64,000 nt of DNA from Zygnema cylindricum (taxonomy: Eukaryota; Streptophyta; Zygnematophyceae; Zygnematales; Zygnemataceae): contig JBBHKE010000513.1 in the NCBI GenBank assembly GCA_037447655.1, positions 117,001-181,000 of the forward strand, read 5' to 3'. Below the pieces are notes generated by a model. It saw only the letters and a program-made list of their open reading frames with translations, did not search any database and was not told where the DNA came from. Position 1 is the stretch's first letter. Every line of letters starts with the position of its first letter. Below, in pieces: positions 24,770-36,032 of this stretch. A program made the translations under genes and the position numbers.

Positions 24770-25780
24770 GTCAACTTTTAATTTAAGTCCACAATTTTCT
24801 CTGCAAAATTTTAACTTAGGAGAAGGTACCAGTTTTGTCATCAGGTCTGCAATCATCTCTTTATCACTTTTATGAACAAGTTTAATTATTTTAATCTCAA
24901 CCTTCTCTTTGACAAAACTTAGTCTTATATCCATATGTTTAGCTTTGAAATGGTGTTTTGGATTAGCTGCGATAGAGATAGCAGCTTGATTATCACAAAA
25001 GACATCCTGAGTCCCAGATTTCATGAACCCAAGTTCTTCGTGTAAAGATTTTACCCACATTAATTCTTTAGTGGCAGCACATGAAGCCATGTATTTAGCC
25101 TCCATAGTGGACTGAGCAACTACTTTTTGTTGTTTGCTACTCCAACAACATGCACCAGATCCAATTTGCAACACATATCCAGTTGTATATTGTCTCAAAG
25201 ACACATCCCCATAACTGGCATCACTCCAAGTGGTGATGTCAATGTGTTCCCCTCCCAAATGCAACCATAATTCCCTTGTTCCCACCAAATATCTCATCGC
25301 TTTTTTGGCTGCTTCCCTGTCTCTTTTCCTAAGTTCATTTAGACTTCTACTGAAAACGCCTACAGCCGCAGCTATGTCCAGACGTGTACGATTGATAAAG
25401 TAAATTAAACTGCCTACAATTTGCCTATAAGGAATTGCTTCTATAAACCTCTTTTCTTCCTCATCCATCTTATCATTCAAAATCAATATCCCTCCCTCTT
25501 CACTCCCCTCAGGTACTTTCTTTAGATCCATAGGAGTGGTATACCCATTTGCTTTCTCCATCTGAAACTTTTCTAGCATGTTACATATAGCTTCTTTGTG
25601 AGTGAGTCTTATAATTTTATTCCCTCTATCCCTCTCCTTTTGAATCTCCAAAATGTATTTTGCTTCGCCGAGATCTTTCATGTCAAACCGACTTCTCAGA
25701 TCCTGTTTGAGTTTGTTAATTCTATCTAAGGACTTGCTTAAAACTAACAAATCATCAACATAAATAGTAATAAATATCAC
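24767..25780 (-). pseudogene. RT (second half) and RNase H of copia B
   Basis: A 337-codon frame contains the RT catalytic YVDD near its start (about 25755), followed by the thumb region, and RNase H with the motifs WSSKQQKVVAQSTMEAKY and ADLMTKL near the end. It stops just inside the 3' LTR region. It is separated by stops from the first RT half at 25962-26345. Reverse transcriptase copies element RNA within virus-like particles in the cytoplasm. Confidence 0.93.
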
Positions 25781-25961
25781 TCTATTTACATCCTCAAATA
25801 TATATATGAAGTGATCTGAACTTATTCCATTCGTCCAATTTTATGTTCCATTGCCGCGGGGCTTGCTTAAGGCTTTAAAGTGATTTTATCAGTTTGCACA
25901 CCTTGCTTTCTTCTCCACTTTCCACGAATCCTTCCGGTTGCCTCATGTAGATTTTTTCTTC

Positions 25962-26345
25962 TTACTCTCCGTGTAAGAAGGTGGTCTTAATATCCATTTG
26001 GTGTATTTCCATATTCTCTGTTGCGGCTAAACTTAAAAGGATTCTGACAGAAGGGAATCTAACTACGGGTGCAACGGTTTCTTTATAGTCTATTCTTTCT
26101 TTTTGAGTATAACTTTTAACAACCAACCTAGCCTTATATCTTTCAATGGTATTATTTGGGTTTAGTTTAAGCTTAAAAACCCACTTACATCCAATCGGTT
26201 TTTTCTCCGGTGGACAATCTACCAACTCCCATGTATTGGATTCCATGATAGAGGCCATTTCTTCATTGATGGCAGTGATCCACCGGCTGCTTTCTGGGGT
26301 ATTTATGGCCTCTACGTATGTCTGAGGTTCTTCTGGGTGAAACAT
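25962..26345 (-). pseudogene. RT (first half) of copia B
   Basis: The frame opens near EEPQTYVEA and covers the RT fingers and palm with KPIGCKWVFKLK, YKARLVVK and the first catalytic Asp in HQMDIKTTFLHGE. A stop follows; the coding sense resumes in 24767-25780 after about 180 broken bases. Confidence 0.92.
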
Positions 26346-26384
26346 CTTTGTGAGTTTGTTATTTACATGTCTTTCTTGAAGCCG

Positions 26385-27545
26385 TTAACTACTTTTTTTT
26401 CCTCCTTCAAAATCTGACGCCGGTATGGAAGGCATCATCGGGTTTCGTTTAGGAAGATTTTCATCTCCCCTATCTTCCAATTCCGGTGTTTTATCAAGTT
26501 CCTCGTTGATTTCCACTTCGTATTGTGGTGTTACCTCGGATGTTGTCTTTTCGTCCATCTCCTTTGGCACATCTACAAATTTTTCTTTCTCCCCGTCTTC
26601 CTTCTCTTCATTTCCCAAGTCAAAGTCAGAATACTGACACGATTCAAATCTGATTTTGACTTCTTTGTTATATTTGAATGGATCAATAGACTTTACTTCA
26701 TTCATCACCACTATGTGTTTTACCAAAATGATATCTCTCTTTTTCAAGTCATACACTGAATATCCTTTTGTGCTCTCATCATATCCTACAAGATATCCTG
26801 GTTTCCCTCTTCCCTCTAACTTCCATTTAATCTTATCGCAATCCAAACTGTAGACTTGACTTCCAAACACTCAAACTAGACAAATCTGGTTTTTTTTTCT
26901 TGTCCACCTTTCATACGGAGTTTCCTCCTTGTTTGCCGAAGTTAGCACTCTATTTTTGATGAAGTTAGTATAGTTCATAGACTCAGCCCAAAACTGCAAT
27001 CCTATTCTTTTATCAGTTAGCATACTTTTGGACATATCTCCTAAAGTTCTATTCACTCTTTCTGCTACTCCATTTTGTTCCAGATTATAAAAAAGAGTTT
27101 TCTCATGATGAATTCCTTCTTCTTTAAGAAATTCTTCAAATTCCTTTAAGATGTATTCTTTCCCATCATCACTACTTATCTTTTTTATTGAGGTTTCATG
27201 TAATTTTTCACTCCATACTTTGTATTCTTTGAAACATCTTAGTACCTCTGACTTATGTCTAAAAAAATATACCTTAGTGTATCTAGACCAATCATCTGTA
27301 ATGGTTAGCATCCATCTTTTCCCCCCATGTGAAGCATACCTGGCTGGTCCCCAAACATCACTGTGAACTGGATCTAATACTTTCTCTCTTCTAAATGTGG
27401 ATGCCTTTGGAAATGGAAGTCTATGAAAATTCCCTTCGGCACATCCACTACAATCAACTGAGGTCTCATCATCTCCAAACTCAATTCCATCCACTACTTC
27501 TTTTTTCTTCATTTTCTTTAATCTATCTAGATTCACTTGCCCCAA
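26385..27545 (-). pseudogene. Integrase of copia B, broken
   Basis: The frame 26871-27545 holds the zinc-binding end (CSGCAEG), the integrase core with D (VHSDVWGP), the second acidic site in SSDDGKEY, and E in NGVAERVNRT. After a stop the C-terminal region with VFGSQVY, GYLVGYDESTKGYSVYDL and an acidic linker continues at 26385-26870. The middle site reads SSDDG where copia usually has SDNG. Confidence 0.9.
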
Positions 27546-28357
27546 CCTCTTGTGCTAAAGCATCATATCACTTCCACATGAATAGAGAACACCATTTTTA
27601 TTGCAAAGTACAATTATGAACATTCCTCGACTACCCTTTTCAGCTATGAAATAAACCTCACTATCAAAGCTAGTTGTGAAGATCCCTTTCTTAGTTCCGG
27701 TTTCGAACTATTTTTCATCTAGAACAGCTGTATAGACTAAATTCTTGCTAAGCTGTGGAATGTAAAGAACATGTGAGAGTGTTACAATTGAAGCCTTTCC
27801 ATCAAATAGAACCTTTAAATCAACCGATCAAATAAGACTTGTGGTTTCTACTCTACCATCTCCATACTCTATCTCAACTGGTGGAATTTTTCTTAATTTA
27901 GTAAACCACCTCTTATCCTTGCACATATGCATTGAGGCCCCTGAGTCTATGATCCACCCATCCTCAAGTGGATCTCTCTTACCTCCGAAAGCACACTTTT
28001 GTCTCTGTAGAATTTCTGCATGCTTCTCAGTGGTTTTTGGTTTAAGAAAAAGCTCGTCAAGCTCCTCTTCCAGTTAGGTTACGTCATTTTCTTCCTCGTC
28101 ATGAACTTGAGTCAAAAATGCCTTTTTCTTTCCTTCATATGTGGAGGAACCTTGTCCAACTTTCAGTCGAAGATCTGCATGCTTGACACAATCTGCCATA
28201 TAATGTACCGGTTTCTTGCAGAAGTGACATAATCCACCTCGAGGAGCTCATCTCCCCTGTCGATCAAATCTGCCACCTCCTTGTCTTTTTCCTCCAAATT
28301 TTTGATAGGGATCTTTTCCCTTTTCCTCATCACGCTTTCGCCAATCAAATCCAATTC
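27546..28357 (-). pseudogene. Protease region and zinc knuckle of copia B, strongly broken
   Basis: The minus strand encodes a Gag zinc knuckle CHFCKKPVHYMADC at about 28180-28221 and the aspartic protease motif WIIDSGAS at about 27932-27955, in frames interrupted by several stops (for example near 28068, 27835 and 27710). The zinc knuckle keeps all four metal ligands. No continuous protein can be made. Confidence 0.8.
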
Positions 28358-29146
28358 TTAAACACTCAGACTTCCTCTCCCAAGTTTTATGGTACTCTCT
28401 TTCACTAAAATCATCCCCACTGTATCATCCCAATTCCAATTGCTATCACCTAGATCCTGCAACCGATTAATGATATTCTCATACTCTTCAGGTAGTTTCA
28501 TTATCAGTGTATTTACTCTTTGTCTCTTTGACCATGAGTTACCTGCGCTCTCTAGTTCTCCAAGTAATGCTCCTAAATCATTCCAATACTCATTCATACT
28601 TCCTCCCTTGTAAGTATAAGCTGAAATCTTATTTTTTGCCAGTTGTTGCTTTTGCAATGACCCACTCTTATATTTGTTTACTAGAGCTACCCAAATCTGA
28701 GAGGAGGATCTAAAATGCATAAGGGGAATGGCAATACCTTTCACTACGCTTTTGAGAATTAAGAGCTTAGCCATCTTATCCTTATAGTTCCAATTTGCAT
28801 ATTCTGACCGTTCGGTCTGACTCCTTGTCACCATTGTTGGTGGTGCTGCTGCCGGTATCGTCCTTGATAGTAGAGTCCCTCGAGAAGCAGCCTCTCCCTT
28901 TTCTCCTTCCATGATTATTTCCTCCCCTTCCTCGTCATCGTTCGTGATGGTGGCTAATGTTTTAATAGCTGTTGTGACGGAGGTGCCAGAAAAACGTGTT
29001 CCTCCAAACCCAGGTGGAGGTGGGCATCGAATTTGCTCGGACACTATGCCCCATAGGTGCTTCTCAAAAATTTCTCCCTCCATCATCATTTCCCAATAAA
29101 GAAAGTTTGATCCATTAAATATGGGCACCTTAGAGGGTGGGCCCAT
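28358..29146 (-). CDS. Gag of copia B (open frame, 262 aa)
   Basis: A UBN2-type Gag: the start MGPPSKVPIFNGSNFLYWE is followed by an acidic/Pro-rich insert and the helical core (IWVALVNKYKSGSLQKQQLA, NTLIMKLPEEYENIINRL). It ends before the zinc knuckle, which lies in the next, broken segment. The ATG at 29144-29146 sits inside the primer binding site (29136-29149), so the first four codons are dictated by complementarity to the tRNA. This is the longest intact frame of the element but lacks its nucleic-acid-binding end. Confidence 0.85.
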   Translation of the reverse strand: MGPPSKVPIFNGSNFLYWEMMMEGEIFEKHLWGIVSEQIRCPPPPGFGGTRFSGTSVTTAIKTLATITNDDEEGEEIIMEGEKGEAASRGTLLSRTIPAAAPPTMVTRSQTERSEYANWNYKDKMAKLLILKSVVKGIAIPLMHFRSSSQIWVALVNKYKSGSLQKQQLAKNKISAYTYKGGSMNEYWNDLGALLGELESAGNSWSKRQRVNTLIMKLPEEYENIINRLQDLGDSNWNWDDTVGMILVKESTIKLGRGSLSV

Positions 29147-29149
29147 AAC
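29136..29149 (-). promoter_or_regulatory. Primer binding site of copia B, tRNA-iMet anticodon arm (half-tRNA type)
   Basis: The minus strand reads GTTATGGGCCCACC one base after the 5' LTR. It is the exact complement of GGTGGGCCCATAAC in the anticodon arm of plant initiator tRNA-Met (recalled from the known tRNA). Drosophila copia uses the same region of a cleaved tRNA-iMet half. No standard TGGTATCAGAGC site occurs here. Confidence 0.8.
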
Positions 29150-29150
29150 T

Positions 29151-29997
29151 TGGAACTTTGTGGTCTCTAGTAACCCACAGAATGAGTAGCCTATGTAAAG
29201 CCTCTAGGATAATATTTGACCCTTTCACTTTCCCACTGAATAAGTGCCACCCACGCACACAAATATTCTGACCACCCTCACCTCGTGAGGACAAGACTCC
29301 CTTGAGTCAAACGCAAAAAAAATCACTGAATTTGCTCCCGTGAGCAGTAAGTTATGGTTGGCCAAAGATGGCCTATAAATACAAAAGGTCACTTGGAGAG
29401 AGGCGCCTCAAACACGCTAAGTCCGTTAACTCCTACTCACAACTACTTACTACTTTACCATCGGCTAATCAAAAGAGTGTATAATACAAGAAGGTACACT
29501 GGCCGATTGTACTTCGTTTACGGACATTGTACAACATGGCCTCCTGGTTGACACTTGTCAACATGGGATCCATCGTTCCTCCTCCCATCCTTTGCGGCAT
29601 CCAATGATGTGGCGCCACGTGGCACAGCGCGCCGCTATGTTCGAAAGCCGCCAAAGATTCATTCGGGTTTGTCGGGGGCGTGAATGTCCGTCCGATCATG
29701 TGTTTTACACGGCTAGATTCGCGTCCGCGAGCGTTGTTTGACTATAGATGTTGTTTCGTCAATTTTGGTATGTTTTAATGAAAGTGACGTTTTGCGTAAC
29801 ACTTTAAATACATAGAAAACATAATTAGTGTATTGTTTCGTTAACGCCGTAATGGTTAAGGCGTACATCTATGCTGAGTTTGCAGACCTAGGTTCAAATC
29901 TGGATTAGGGCAACATTTTGGCAATCTATCTTTCTGCCTGTTTGTCAATTTGGTTGCCTGTCCGGCTGTTTCTTTCTGACTATGGCGGTAACCATGG

Positions 29998-30042
<45 letters not shown>

Positions 30043-30092
30043 ACTCTAGAGTCTAAATTAAGAAGTGAATATTAATTACTTCTTTTCAACAC
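29151..30092 (-). repeat. 5' LTR of copia B, about 942 bp
   Basis: It matches the 3' LTR, with a longer CT repeat at about 30001-30040. In element sense it ends AAAGTTCCA. A tRNA-like module lies on the plus strand at about 29845-29912, with A-box-like TGGTTAAGGCG and B-box-like GGTTCAAATC. Confidence 0.9.
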
Positions 30093-30425
30093 GGTCGATG
30101 TCTGAACGCGCAAAATTGTACTTTATTAACCAAAACTGTACAAATAATGATTTAATACAGGCCGTTATCGTGTAACTGCGTTTTCTCAAACCGCGTAGTG
30201 CAAACGTCATAATGACGTGAATCTGTATGTTTTGTCAGATTCTGTACTTGTACCTAATTTACAGTAAAAATAATTATTACAGAAAGAAACTCAAAGTATA
30301 TTTATTGATAAATAAGAGTAAATTTGTTTTTTGAAAAAAATTGATTACCCATATTATAGTTGATAACACTAATTATTGTTTCTCATTTTCTTACACTAAT
30401 TTTTTTATTCATTTTCTTACACTAA

Positions 30426-31312
30426 GGGCGCGCCCCCATGTACTTGTAACTTAGCGAACTTACTTTGTATTTTAGCGCGGATCCGGCGGACCTGAATTTA
30501 AAGTGTCCATATGGGTTTAATTCGAAATTGTTAGGGTATGTCCCCATGTACTTGTAACTTAGCGAACTTACTTTGTATTTTAGCGCGGATCCGCCGGACC
30601 CGCTTTTCAAGTGTCCCTATGTGTAAGAACGTATCGTAAGTTACGTTTGTGACGATTGTATACGTCGACAATACCTGTGACGGTTGTCAACGTCTACAAT
30701 CTGTGTTGTCGGACGTTATCTTTTGGAACTGCTTGTGTGACGTCGCATGTCTTACCGTGACATTGTAGACGTACCTCCTTCCACCCTGTACCGTTTCACG
30801 GTTGAAGAAGTTGCAATTTGCCTTTGCGTCTCCTGTCCGGTCGACGTGAAATGGCATCGGAATTTCGAGACCCCTGCAAAAAAAAAATCCGTACTGGACG
30901 AAAACGGACAGAACCAAACAAATTGTGTAATTTTCTTTGTCGTATTAAATCCAAACGGACAAAACATAGCGAACTATGTACTTTTCTTTGTCCTTGGAAA
31001 TCGTAGGATTTTTGTCGAAATTTACGGCACGTGCGAAAGTATGTTCCTATTTGTCAATCTAAAAAACCTAATTTTAAATCACATCGCGCATGTGTTTTAA
31101 AGATAAGGTTGAAGATGACGTTTTTTGTCGTCGAAGTGGGTCGAAAAGCACAAGACGACAACTTTTCGTACATCCTAAGTTCAAGGATGACGCAAATTGT
31201 ACTCTACAAATTTGCGATTCCTTCGTACGGTTGCAACTTAGGCAGTACGGCGCTAAGTTTTACAGCAAAACGACAGGAAAAAACCCTTACTTATGCACAT
31301 GGGGACACACCC
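30426..31312 (+). mobile_element. R2 MITE with a duplicated left end
   Basis: It starts GGGCGCGCCCCCATGTAC and ends CATGGGGACACACCC. The flanks are TAA and TTA. The first about 110 bp are repeated in tandem: a second left end begins near 30536 (GGGTATGTCCCCATGTAC) followed by the same GCGCGGATCCG(G/C)CGGAC block. It lies within R6 next to copia B. No coding frame is credible. Confidence 0.65.
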
Positions 31313-34300
31313 TTACTTAAGTTTGTGACGATTGCATAAGTCGACAACGCCCGTGACGGTTGTCACCTTGTACAATTTGTGATGACGCAACGGATTGTTC
31401 AAAATTGTTTGTGACGTCGCATAAATTTTCGTGACATTTTGTAGACGCCTACCTTTTCAACCCTCTGTCCATGGATGTTGTCCATGGCTGAAGAAGTGTC
31501 GTTTCCGTTGCCTTTTTGCCTCTTTGGAAATTTATTCGCGCTTTGAATATTTATTTTTCCTCCTTTGCTCAAACATCTGCACGCTCCACAATCTGGTAAG
31601 ATGCTGAGGAGGCAACCCCTCATTCCACTTTGGCATCCACAAGGTTGTTGCTATTACACGGCTGTAGGCTTTCACAACGACTATGCTAGAAGTGCTATTA
31701 GTCTCGTTTGACTTTGGTGGCATAAGAAAGCTCCCAGTTTGGTGGTACACGAGATGGTCAGGATGTTGCCTGTTGGAGCTGGAGCTATCGTTCTGACAGT
31801 CATTTGATAAAGAACATTAAATATGTACGTCATATTTTGATCTTTTCCCGTGTCATTCTGATGAATTCCACTAACTTAATTTTGTTACTAATGAGATATT
31901 CCCTTGCCATTTTTTTAAATTTTTTTTTTAGGGTTTCCTTGGGCACTGGAACCTGGAACCTGAATGAATACTGATCTAGTGAAGTGGACACTGGACTGAA
32001 TATTGAATTCATAATCGAGCTGAATATTGAACTGACTTCTGAACAGATCAGTGAACTGATTCATACTGAACTGAAAAATGAACTGAATATTGCAGTGAAT
32101 ACTAAACGCAATAATGTATTGGATACTCAACTGAAACACAACAAAGTATTAAATTTAAAACTGAAATGAATATTAACTTCATACCGAACTAATTAATTAT
32201 TAGGAAACTGAAGTAGATACTGAACTAAGTATTGAACCGAATACTAAACTAGTTATCAAACTGAAAGCTCAACTCGTAACTCTACAAAATATTTAACAGA
32301 AAACCGAACCAAATATTACAGTGGATACTGAGCTGAACACTATATTAAATACTCAATAGGAAATAGAAGCGAACACTTAACTTCAAACCGAACTGAATAC
32401 CTATTTGGAAATTGAGCTGAATACCGGAATTAATTCTAAACATAATACTGACCGGAATGAATTCTAAACATATACTGAAATGAGGACTGAAGTGGTACCA
32501 GAACTAAATATTTAACAGAATACCGAACTGAAATAAATACAAAACAGAATATTGAACTGATTTTTTTCACTAAAAACTGAACTCAATAATACTCAAGATA
32601 CTCAACAGGAACAAATACGGAATATTTAAATTGAATACTTTAACTTGATACCAACTGAATACTTATTTGGAAACTTAACAAGATAATGAACTGAGTATTG
32701 AAGCGAATAATGAGTTGGATATTGAGCTGAAAACTGAAGTGGTAACTCAACTACATATTTAACAGAATACTAAACTGAATTAAACTCTTTGCAAAGTATC
32801 GATCTGAATTTTGCACTTTCTGTGAGAAGCAAATCATAACATTTTGTGTGGATGTCTGAGAGGAGCAACTCGGATGTCACAGTATTTTGTGTCGATGTGA
32901 AAGAGGGTCTAATGACATTGTCAAACAGTGCGCACAGTATTTAGTGTACAAGTATTATAAGGGCAAAAACCATTGTATGACAAGTGCACAGTATTTAATG
33001 TGGATGTTTACAAAGGGCAAATAACATTGTTTTACAAATGCGAAGTATTTAGAGTGGATGTATGGGTGGGGCAAATAATAGCCTAATAATAGTAATTAGA
33101 GTGGGATAATTTGGACTCCAGATGCGCTTTGTTTGGTTATAGTATATCCTCTGCGCAACATTCAACGGATGCGTCCGGGACTAATTTTGGTGTTATCAAT
33201 GTTGTGTATATATCCACGTTTCAATTGATTTATGTCCGATGCATTATACTTGTACGGATCTTGGCAATGTGATACACTTTTCTTTTCATTCATTTAAGCG
33301 ATCTACTTGTCCTAATCGGCTTTAGTTTTTTATTTTAACATCTCGTTGGGATTTCAAAAAACAGTTTATGTCTCTAATGTTTAAGATTTTTTTTTTTCTC
33401 ACGCAAAGTCATTTTTAAGGGTTTGACATTGAAAGTTGTGCATGATTTTGCAGGATGACACCAGAAAAGAAGCCCGTTGTGCGGTTACAATGATTCGAAT
33501 TGTTACCTCCGCATTAACCACAGTCTTACAACTGTTAACGACAATACCATTGCCATCAATTTTATTTAACCAACACGGCCAGCGAAGAATAGGGGACGTT
33601 ATTCGACATCACTAATCACTAATCACGGGAAGTTGATGTTGTTTGCTTCAAAAGATTAGCCGGTTTTTCTTTGATTTTTGCTTTGTTTTTTTCTTTCACT
33701 AGTTGTATGTTAGTTTGTGAATATCTAATAGATCGATTATTGGAGTTTGAGAAGGCAATATACTTTTCGAGTCTTTATTCTCGAGGTCTTGAAATGTAAG
33801 CAAACTTTTTTTTCTACATTCATGAACATACACTCACATTTTTTCCAATCCGTTTTTTTATGTTATGTATATCTCGAATGAATGTTTATTGGTGGTTTTT
33901 CATTTTATTTTCTCTAATGATTCTTAAACTAGTGTAAAACTCCAACACTTGCGTGTGTTTTTCTACAAAATTTCGAAAATGAATTTCAATTTAAAACAAA
34001 TGTTGATTAGATATCAAATTTGTGTACCTCTTGAAAAATTGTTGATTAAATATCTAATTTGTGTACCTTTTGAAAAAATTAATGCCACGAGGTGTTCACA
34101 GATTACAACAATAGCATGCAACAAAGCCTTCGCAAACTCAGTGTGAAAATTGATCAACAACTCCAAATACTCGAATGCGTACAAAACTATAGAACACCAA
34201 ACACTTGAAAAGAAGACGAAACATTCAATGGAAAAAAAATACCCATAAAATAACAACAAACAAAGTGCACGCTGGTATAAATATATATGCACAATATAAT

Positions 34301-35199
34301 ATGAATATTGAAAGAAAAAAACTTATATAGCTTATAAGGAGAAGAGTTGGATAAGAGACAAGCTGTTCATTGTATTCAAATCTTGCTTGAAAACCAACTA
34401 TACCAAGCATCACATTTTCTACATCAAAAATGGCGAAAAAATGCCTTAACAATCACAATTTAAACATCACAAAAGGGACCTAAAAGTGATCAACGACTGA
34501 AACTGAAAATGGATTCCACGGATAATGTGGAATAGAGCAAAGTAATTTGAAGTATTTAGGGTGACTTTGACAGGTGAGAGGAGATGGAAAAACAAGAAAG
34601 TAAAAACGATTAGAGAGACTTGTAGTTTGGACCAAAATTGTAGTGGAGGAAAATAGGATCTGCATGAAAAACTGAACAGAAACAAAAGTGTGAGTGATAT
34701 TGAATTTGTAACTGTAAATTGAATATATAACTGAAACTGAATCTTCACCTGAAATTGTAATTGTACCAGAATCAAAAACTGAATTTGAATTTGAAAATAA
34801 CGGAATCACAAAATGAATTCGAAACAGAAAATTTTCTTTAGTTTTTCAAAAATGGTCTAGAAAACGGTTAAACCTTCTTTCAATTCCGTTTAAACTGACC
34901 TCCACTATAACTCCTCCGCTAGTTCTACCTCACAAGACAATCTCACAATATCTGCCTCCTTCACTTGCTTAGACCCTTCCCTTCCCCACCCCCATTTGGC
35001 CTAATTAATGTCCGTTAGAAAAATAAATGGGGTGTAAGATTGATTTTAAATTAAGAAAGTGGTTTTTTTTATGTTGTAGTGATTTTCAAATGGCGGAAGT
35101 AGTGCTTTTATACCTTCCGCGGTGATTGAAAAACGTCGCTTTTCTCTCGCTCCCTCCCGCTGCCCTTAAAGCCAACTTGTGGCAGAATGCAAAATGGTG
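31313..35199. other. AT-rich stretch without a gene; degenerate ACTGAATA array
   Basis: From about 31950 to 32800 the plus strand is a degenerate short repeat around TGAACTGAATA(C/T)T, which fades to both sides and returns weakly at 34700-34830. A 39-bp tandem duplication (around GTTGATTA(G/A)ATATC) lies at 34001-34078. No gene, LTR or TIR ends were recognised. Confidence 0.5.
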
Positions 35200-35666
35200 T
35201 AATTTGAACGGGTGGATGGGGCACAACGTGACAGTGGCAGTGAGGGCGAGCAGCAGGGTGGCAGATTTTCCACCTCTCCGTGAAATGGCACTTCAACCTC
35301 TGAGACCCCTGCAAAAAAAACCGTACAAGATGCTAGCGGACAAAAACCAACAGCCCTGTACTTACCTTTCGTCAAAAAAATTGAAAACTTTTCACACGTG
35401 GTAATATATTTTCCTATTGGTGTAGATGGTTTTTCTTAGCTTAAAACACATTGCCGATGTGGTTTATGATAAGTTTGAAGATGATGTGACAATGGGTCGA
35501 AAAAACACAAGACGACAAATCCTAAGTTCGAGAATGACGCAAATTGTACTTTACAAATTTGCGATTTATTCGTACGGTCGCAACTTAGGCAGTACGGCGC
35601 TAAGTTATAAAGGAAAACGACAGAAAAAAACCCGAACTTAGCCACATGGGGCCGCATCCTAATTAT
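35200..35666 (+). repeat. R2 right part, truncated
   Basis: It follows the R2 copy at 30840-31312 block by block (GAAATGGCA, CAAGACGACA, GGCAGTACGGCGCTAAGTT) and ends AGCCACATGGGGCCGCATCC. The left end is missing or diverged. Confidence 0.55.
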
Positions 35667-36032
35667 TTTTCTACTCTAACTACGACTCACGGTGTACTGT
35701 ACTGCAGTTCGGCAGTTCTCTACCGCTTTTGATCTCGGCTTTTGTTTGAGCTTAACTTTCACATCGGTGACTTCCGTTTCTTAAGAGGGGAAAACAAACG
35801 GTGGTGAAAATAGGAATAGGAGAGTTTTTTTTGAAATAGCAGACGAGAACTAACCATGTACGTCCAGGGGATTTGAAGAAATTTAAAATGGTAACGGTCC
35901 TTAGGTGTCCTTTTTGCTGTCCTTTTTGCTTTCCATATTCTTGCATTTAATTTGCAATGTGTTTTCCATATTATTAAAGCTAGCTTTTTCCTACTCCACA
36001 TTGTTTAAGGATAACGATATATTACAATAGAT

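Larger units (their letters stand above)
23852..30092 (-). mobile_element. Copia element B, 6.2 kb, all domains present but degenerate
   Basis: Two LTRs enclose Gag, protease, integrase, RT and RNase H in copia order on the minus strand. The perfect 5-bp duplication CGGTC lies at 23847-23851 and 30093-30097, inside an R6 element. Coding is interrupted by stops and frameshifts, so it is not active. The closest relatives in the window are the solo LTRs at 8167, 14484 and 14995 and the partial element C. Confidence 0.95.
23672..35703. mobile_element. R6 TIR element split by copia B, R2 and other repeats
   Basis: The left end (ACAGTATACCGCGAATCATAATTAG, about 23672-23696, shown in part: CCGCGAATCATAATTAG) and the right end (ACTCTAACTACGACTCACGG, about 35673-35692, running to CTGTA) are diverged copies of the R6 termini seen intact at 45350 and 46384. 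The body before 23851 and after 30098 aligns across the copia B insertion with 45900-46010 (GTTTTAAATA(T/G)TGTGG then GCAAAATTGTACTTT). Only about 0.5 kb belongs to R6 itself. Confidence 0.6.

Noticed and set aside
29845-29912. Functional tRNA gene in the copia B LTR
   Set aside because: Box-like motifs are present but the T and D arms pair poorly and no clear anticodon arm forms; treated as a tRNA-like module only.
30747-31339. Open frames of 76-117 codons in the R2 repeat
   Set aside because: They are not shared in frame with the other R2 copies and lie between MITE termini.
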